Positions 60,236 to 64,000 of a stretch of DNA of 64,000 bases are shown here, one piece after another (the first letter of the stretch is position 1; each line of letters begins with the position of its first letter). This stretch comes from BRH-c54 sp965284565 (GTDB lineage: Bacteria; Bacteroidota; Bacteroidia; Flavobacteriales_E; Vicingaceae), in contig OZ260100.1 of NCBI GenBank assembly GCA_965284565.1, positions 992,001 through 1,056,000 of the forward strand, given 5' to 3'. The notes beneath the pieces are model-generated. The model saw only the letters and a list, made by a program, of their open reading frames with translations. It did no database searches and was not told where the DNA came from. The position numbers were made by a program, and so were the translations under genes.

Positions 60236-62437
60236 CTAATTATCTATACGTTCTACTTTTTTAACTCCTTCTACTTTTTTAAGGTTGGTAATAAGGCTGT
60301 TGAGGTGAATGGTATTTTGAACAAAAACCATAATTGTTCCTTCAAAAATGCCGTCATAACTTTCAAACTTTATAGAACGCATATTTACATGTAGCTCATT
60401 AGAAACTATTTGAGTAATGTTGTTTACAATTCCTACATTATCGATTCCGATAATTTTTAAGCCTGTTAAGAAATCTACTTTTTCTTTTTCTATCCACCTA
60501 GCTTTTATTACTCTATAGGCGTAATTAGACATTAATTGAACTGCATTTGGGCAAGAAGTTTTGTGTATTTTAATTCCTTCGGCAACAGTTATAAAGCCAA
60601 AAACTTCATCACCAGGAATAGGATTACAGCAATTAGCGAGACTATAGTCAATTTTTTCCATATTGTCGCCAATTACCAAAATCTCATCTTTTCTTTCTGA
60701 TTTTACAGGCTTTTTTCTTTCAAAATAGGTTTTAAGTCTATTAGGAAAAGTTCTTTTAAGCTTTAAAGTGCCGTTTTTAACTTCAAAGTCTCGCAAGTGA
60801 TTAAGCTGAATGGTATTTTTAGCAATTCCGTAATAAAAATCTATGTCTGATGTTTCTTTAAAATGTTTTTTAAGCTCGTTTAAGCTGATGTTTCCTCGTT
60901 TTATTCCTAATCGTTTAAACTCTTTATCTAACATCGCCTTGCCAATTAAAGCAATTTCTTTTTTCTCTTCTTTTAGAGATGATTTTATTTTAGATTTTGC
61001 TTTATGGGTTTTTACAAAGTTGAGCCAATCTTCTTTTGGTCGTTGGTTTTTAGAGGTAAGAATTTCTAACTGATCTCCACTTTTTAAAGGGGTACTTAAA
61101 GGAACTAATTTGTTATTTACTTTGGCGCCAATACACTGTTCTCCTATTTCGGTATGTATAGAAAAAGCAAAGTCTAACGCACTAGCACCTGAAGGTAAAT
61201 TTTTCATTTCTCCTTCAGGGGTAAAAACATAAATTTCATCAGAGAATAAATCTAATTTAAAATCGTCAACCAAATCTAGAGCGTTGGCATCATTGTTTTC
61301 TATCAATTCTCTAATTTGATTTATCCATTTATCGAACTGACTCTCCTCGCTGCCTTCTTTGTATTTCCAATGTGCGGCAAAACCTTTTTCTGCAATTTCG
61401 TCCATACGTTTGGTGCGTATTTGCACTTCCACCCATTTTCCTGTTGGGCTCATTACGGTAGTGTGTAATGATTCATAGCCATTAGCTTTTGGAGCAGAAA
61501 TCCAGTCTCTTAATCGCTCAATATTAGGTTGATAAAAATCGGTAACAATAGAATATACTTGCCAACAATCAGACTTTTCATTTTCTGCTTCAGAGTCAAT
61601 AATAATTCTAACAGCAAACAAGTCATAAACCTCTTCAAAAGGGATACTTTTATTACTCATTTTCTTCCAAATAGAATAAATGGACTTTGGTCGTCCTTTC
61701 ATTTCAAACTTGAAACCTTTGGCTTCTAATGCTTTTTTAAGAGGAGCAGAGAAGTGATTGATAAACCTTGTTCTAACTTCTTGAGTTTTCTTAAGTTTAT
61801 TTTGTATTTCTTCAAAAACTTCTGGTTCTTGGCATTTTAAAGATAAATCTTCTAACTCAGATTTAATGGAGTGTAATCCTAATCGGTGTGCTAAAGGAGC
61901 GTACAAAAACAAGGTCTCGGATGCTATTTTTAGTTGTTTATCTCTTCGCATGGAACCAATGGTTCGCATGTTATGAAGTCTGTCTGCTAACTTTATTAAA
62001 ATCACTCTTACATCATCAGCAAGGGTAAGTAATATTTTTTTAAAATTTTCTGCCTGTAAAGAAATATTAGCATCTACAACTCCTGAAATTTTCGTTAGTC
62101 CTTCAATAATTTTGGCTTCCTTTTCTCCAAAAAGGCTTTTAACATCTTCAATGGTAAGTTCAGTGTCCTCAACCGTATCGTGCAATAAGGCACAAATAAT
62201 GGAGGTTGCTCCAAGTCCAATTTCTTCAGCACAAATTCTGGCAACAGCTATAGGGTGGAAAATATAAGGTTCACCGGATTTTCTTCTAACATCTTTGTGA
62301 GCTTCATGTGCAACATCAAATGCTTTACGGATACGCTTTTTGGTAGCGGCATCTTTTTTAGCATGTACAGCAGATTTTACCAATCCTTCAAAGGCAGCTT
62401 CAATCTCTAGTTTTTCTTTTTCTAAATCGATTTGCAT
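60236..62437 (-). CDS. rel: Bifunctional (p)ppGpp synthetase/hydrolase, RelA/SpoT family
   Basis: 733 residues with all four Rel regions. The HD hydrolase region has HPIAVARIC, ICALLHDTVEDTEL (HDxxED) and KLADRLHNMRTIGSM, about residues 60-160; the synthetase region carries KGRPKSIYSIWKKM and ANGYESLHTTVMSP; the TGS domain (IYVFTPEGEMKNLPSGASAL) and a C-terminal ACT domain with VGIVNNITQIVSNE follow. Intact HD residues suggest it both makes and breaks (p)ppGpp. It is the only rel-type gene in the window. Confidence 0.96.
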   Translation of the reverse strand: MQIDLEKEKLEIEAAFEGLVKSAVHAKKDAATKKRIRKAFDVAHEAHKDVRRKSGEPYIFHPIAVARICAEEIGLGATSIICALLHDTVEDTELTIEDVKSLFGEKEAKIIEGLTKISGVVDANISLQAENFKKILLTLADDVRVILIKLADRLHNMRTIGSMRRDKQLKIASETLFLYAPLAHRLGLHSIKSELEDLSLKCQEPEVFEEIQNKLKKTQEVRTRFINHFSAPLKKALEAKGFKFEMKGRPKSIYSIWKKMSNKSIPFEEVYDLFAVRIIIDSEAENEKSDCWQVYSIVTDFYQPNIERLRDWISAPKANGYESLHTTVMSPTGKWVEVQIRTKRMDEIAEKGFAAHWKYKEGSEESQFDKWINQIRELIENNDANALDLVDDFKLDLFSDEIYVFTPEGEMKNLPSGASALDFAFSIHTEIGEQCIGAKVNNKLVPLSTPLKSGDQLEILTSKNQRPKEDWLNFVKTHKAKSKIKSSLKEEKKEIALIGKAMLDKEFKRLGIKRGNISLNELKKHFKETSDIDFYYGIAKNTIQLNHLRDFEVKNGTLKLKRTFPNRLKTYFERKKPVKSERKDEILVIGDNMEKIDYSLANCCNPIPGDEVFGFITVAEGIKIHKTSCPNAVQLMSNYAYRVIKARWIEKEKVDFLTGLKIIGIDNVGIVNNITQIVSNELHVNMRSIKFESYDGIFEGTIMVFVQNTIHLNSLITNLKKVEGVKKVERIDN

Positions 62438-62477
62438 AGTTGTTTTCAGTTCACAGTTAAGTCAAAAACTTTAGTGT

Positions 62478-63686
62478 TTAAACCTTTTCAATAATAGTAG
62501 CATAACCTTGTCCTACACCAATACAAAGTGTAACCAGTGCATATTTTTTATTCGTTTTTTGTAATTCAATAGCAGCTGTTTGTAAAATTCTTGAACCTGT
62601 CATTCCTAATGGATGACCTAAAGCAATAGCTCCTCCATTTGGGTTAATGCGAGGATCATCATCTGCCAAGCCCATTTTTCTAGTACAAGCCAAACTTTGA
62701 GCAGCAAATGCTTCATTAATTTCAATAATATCCATTTGGTCTAAAGTTAAACCAGCTCTTTTCAATGCTTTTTCTGATGCATAGACAGGACCTATACCCA
62801 TAATTCTTGGTTCAACTCCCGCAATAGCACTAGAAACAATTCGTGCCATAGGCTGTAAATTATATTGTTTTGCAGCATCTTCAGAGGCGATTAACATCGC
62901 AGCAGCTCCATCATTTAATCCTGAGGCATTTCCAGCTGTTACAGAGCCACCTTCTCTTCGAAAAGCAGGAGAAAGCTTACCTAAAATTTCTAAGCTTGTA
63001 GTGGGCTTAATAAATTCATCTTGAGCAAAAATTATAGGGTCTTTTTTTCGTTGAGGAATTTCTACCATTACAATTTCATCTGTAAATCTACCACTTTGTT
63101 GAGCTTTGGTAGCTTTCATCTGACTCCAATAGGCAAACTTATCTTGATCTTCTCGGCTAATCTTATACATATCCACTAAGTTTTCAGCAGTTTGTCCCAT
63201 TCCGTCTGTACCATAAAGAGCCTCCATTTTTGGATTGATAAATCTCCAACCAAAGCTAGAGTCGTACATTTTTGCATCTGTTCCGAATGGTTTGGCAGAT
63301 TTTGAAATTACATAAGGTCCTCTCGACATGTTTTCAACACCTCCTGAAATGTACAAATCTCCATCACCTATTTTAATTGCTCGGGAAGAGTTGATAGCAG
63401 CAGCCATACCAGATGCGCACAACCTGTTTACAGTTTCTCCACCAACTTTCCATGGCAAACCTGCTAATAATCCTGCCATTCGGGCAACGTTTCGGTTGTC
63501 TTCACCTGCCTGATTAGCACATCCAAAAAGTACATCTTCAATAGCCTCTTGGTTGATGTTAGGATTTCTTTTTATTAATTCATTAATTACTAATGCAGCT
63601 AAATCGTCTGTTCTAACTGTAGCTAACGTTCCTCCAAAATTTCCTATTGGTGTTCTGATAGCATCTATTATATAAGCATCTTTCAT
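62478..63686 (-). CDS. Acetyl-CoA C-acyltransferase (thiolase)
   Basis: 402 residues, thiolase family. Catalytic residues in their motifs: Cys in NRLCASGMAAAINSS (about residue 89), His in NPNGGAIALGHPLGMTGSR, and the second Cys in LVTLCIGVGQG. NEAFAAQSLA holds the Asn/Glu motif. The protein is closest to 3-ketoacyl-CoA or beta-ketoadipyl-CoA thiolases (FadA/PcaF); which substrate is not resolvable. It follows (minus strand) the acyl-CoA carboxylase fragment by 22 bases. Confidence 0.93.
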   Translation of the reverse strand: MKDAYIIDAIRTPIGNFGGTLATVRTDDLAALVINELIKRNPNINQEAIEDVLFGCANQAGEDNRNVARMAGLLAGLPWKVGGETVNRLCASGMAAAINSSRAIKIGDGDLYISGGVENMSRGPYVISKSAKPFGTDAKMYDSSFGWRFINPKMEALYGTDGMGQTAENLVDMYKISREDQDKFAYWSQMKATKAQQSGRFTDEIVMVEIPQRKKDPIIFAQDEFIKPTTSLEILGKLSPAFRREGGSVTAGNASGLNDGAAAMLIASEDAAKQYNLQPMARIVSSAIAGVEPRIMGIGPVYASEKALKRAGLTLDQMDIIEINEAFAAQSLACTRKMGLADDDPRINPNGGAIALGHPLGMTGSRILQTAAIELQKTNKKYALVTLCIGVGQGYATIIEKV

Positions 63687-63708
63687 TTCAATTAATCATT
63701 TTAAATTA

Positions 63709-64000
63709 TTACAAAGGAATATTACCATGTTTCTTTTTAGGCAATACAGCTACTTTATTTTCGAGCATTTTAAATGCTTTTATTAATTTTTCTCTGGTTT
63801 GGTCAGGACGAATAACTTCATCTACATAACCTCTTGCGGCAGCATTGTATGGGTTGGCAAACATTTCGGCATATTCTGCTTCTTTTTCTTTTAATTTTTC
63901 TTCAGGATTTTTTGCTACAGCAATTTCTTTTTTGAAGATAATTTCAGCTGCTCCTTTAGCTCCCATTACAGCAATTTCTGCTGTTGGCCAAGCAAAATTC
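63709..64000 (-). CDS. Acyl-CoA (propionyl-CoA) carboxylase beta subunit, C-terminal fragment
   Basis: 97 codons visible; the rest lies beyond the right edge. The sequence reads NFAWPTAEIAVMGAKGAAEII, then NPYNAAARGYVDEVIRPDQT and KHGNIPL at the stop, matching the C-terminal carboxyltransferase of propionyl/methylcrotonyl/acetyl-CoA carboxylase beta subunits (PccB type). Its last residues match the common KKHGNIPL ending of Bacteroidota PccB. It sits upstream of thiolase, consistent with branched-chain or odd-chain acyl-CoA metabolism. The frame is open to the window edge. Confidence 0.92.
   Translation of the reverse strand, partial: NFAWPTAEIAVMGAKGAAEIIFKKEIAVAKNPEEKLKEKEAEYAEMFANPYNAAARGYVDEVIRPDQTREKLIKAFKMLENKVAVLPKKKHGNIPL

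Noticed and set aside
60143..60394. Plus-strand open frame of 83 codons at the end of rel
   Set aside because: It overlaps the conserved ACT domain of rel in antisense and shows no recognisable domain or promoter; it is best explained as chance in AT-rich DNA.

Overview
The window is AT-rich chromosomal DNA of a member of the Bacteroidota, most likely a flavobacterium-like marine or freshwater bacterium. The reasons are: type IX secretion C-terminal sorting domains, an alternative complex III cytochrome subunit, promoters of the Bacteroidota form (TTG, 17-23 bases, TAnnTTTG), almost no Shine-Dalgarno sequences, an exosortase XrtN system, and a compact zeaxanthin-type carotenoid cluster. I saw no rRNA, tRNA, CRISPR array, prophage or full insertion sequence.

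Layout. 1-1128 is the front part of an alternative complex III cytochrome (ActA), cut by the window edge. 1433-1846 is a SPOR-domain protein. 1971-7742 is an exosortase N locus: three small membrane proteins, a winged-helix regulator, a VIT-domain protein with a PEP-CTERM-like tail, and XrtN with a fused EpsI-like domain. Two near-identical palindromes precede two of its genes. 7744-13152 (minus) is the carotenoid operon crtI-crtB-unknown-idi-crtZ-crtY-SDR. Upstream of it lies a MerR/cobalamin-binding (CarH-like) regulator whose frame is broken near its C-terminus. An 11-base operator-like word is shared by the crtI and regulator promoters. 14199-17669 is a giant outer-membrane barrel candidate.

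17872-31976 holds an oligopeptide-binding lipoprotein, GDP-fucose synthesis (gmd, fcl), a cystathionine gamma-synthase/lyase with an SDR, a secreted M43 metalloprotease, a ClC transporter with a CPBP protease, a beta-barrel protein and a PA-domain T9SS cargo. 32117-42624 holds pheT, a flippase-like membrane protein, an ArsC/Spx-like protein, an EamA transporter, asparaginase, a GIY-YIG gene boxed by repeats, two glycosyltransferases, hflX and a small membrane protein. 42887-46625 has aldehyde dehydrogenase, a threonine-dehydrogenase-like epimerase and ACMSD, which suggests part of the kynurenine-to-glutarate route. 46650-51997 has a formylglycine-generating-enzyme-like protein, monomeric isocitrate dehydrogenase, a thiamine-binding-like protein with a PnuC-type transporter, and small envelope proteins. 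52898-58430 is the full elongasome operon mreB-mreC-mreD-mrdA-rodA. purH, rel, a thiolase and the end of an acyl-CoA carboxylase beta subunit close the window.

The most interesting items are the CarH-like light/B12 switch with its shared operator and broken frame, the XrtN locus with its duplicated palindrome, the GIY-YIG gene enclosed by ~76-bp direct repeats, and a set of MITE-like inverted-repeat elements concentrated between 42.7 and 48.1 kb.
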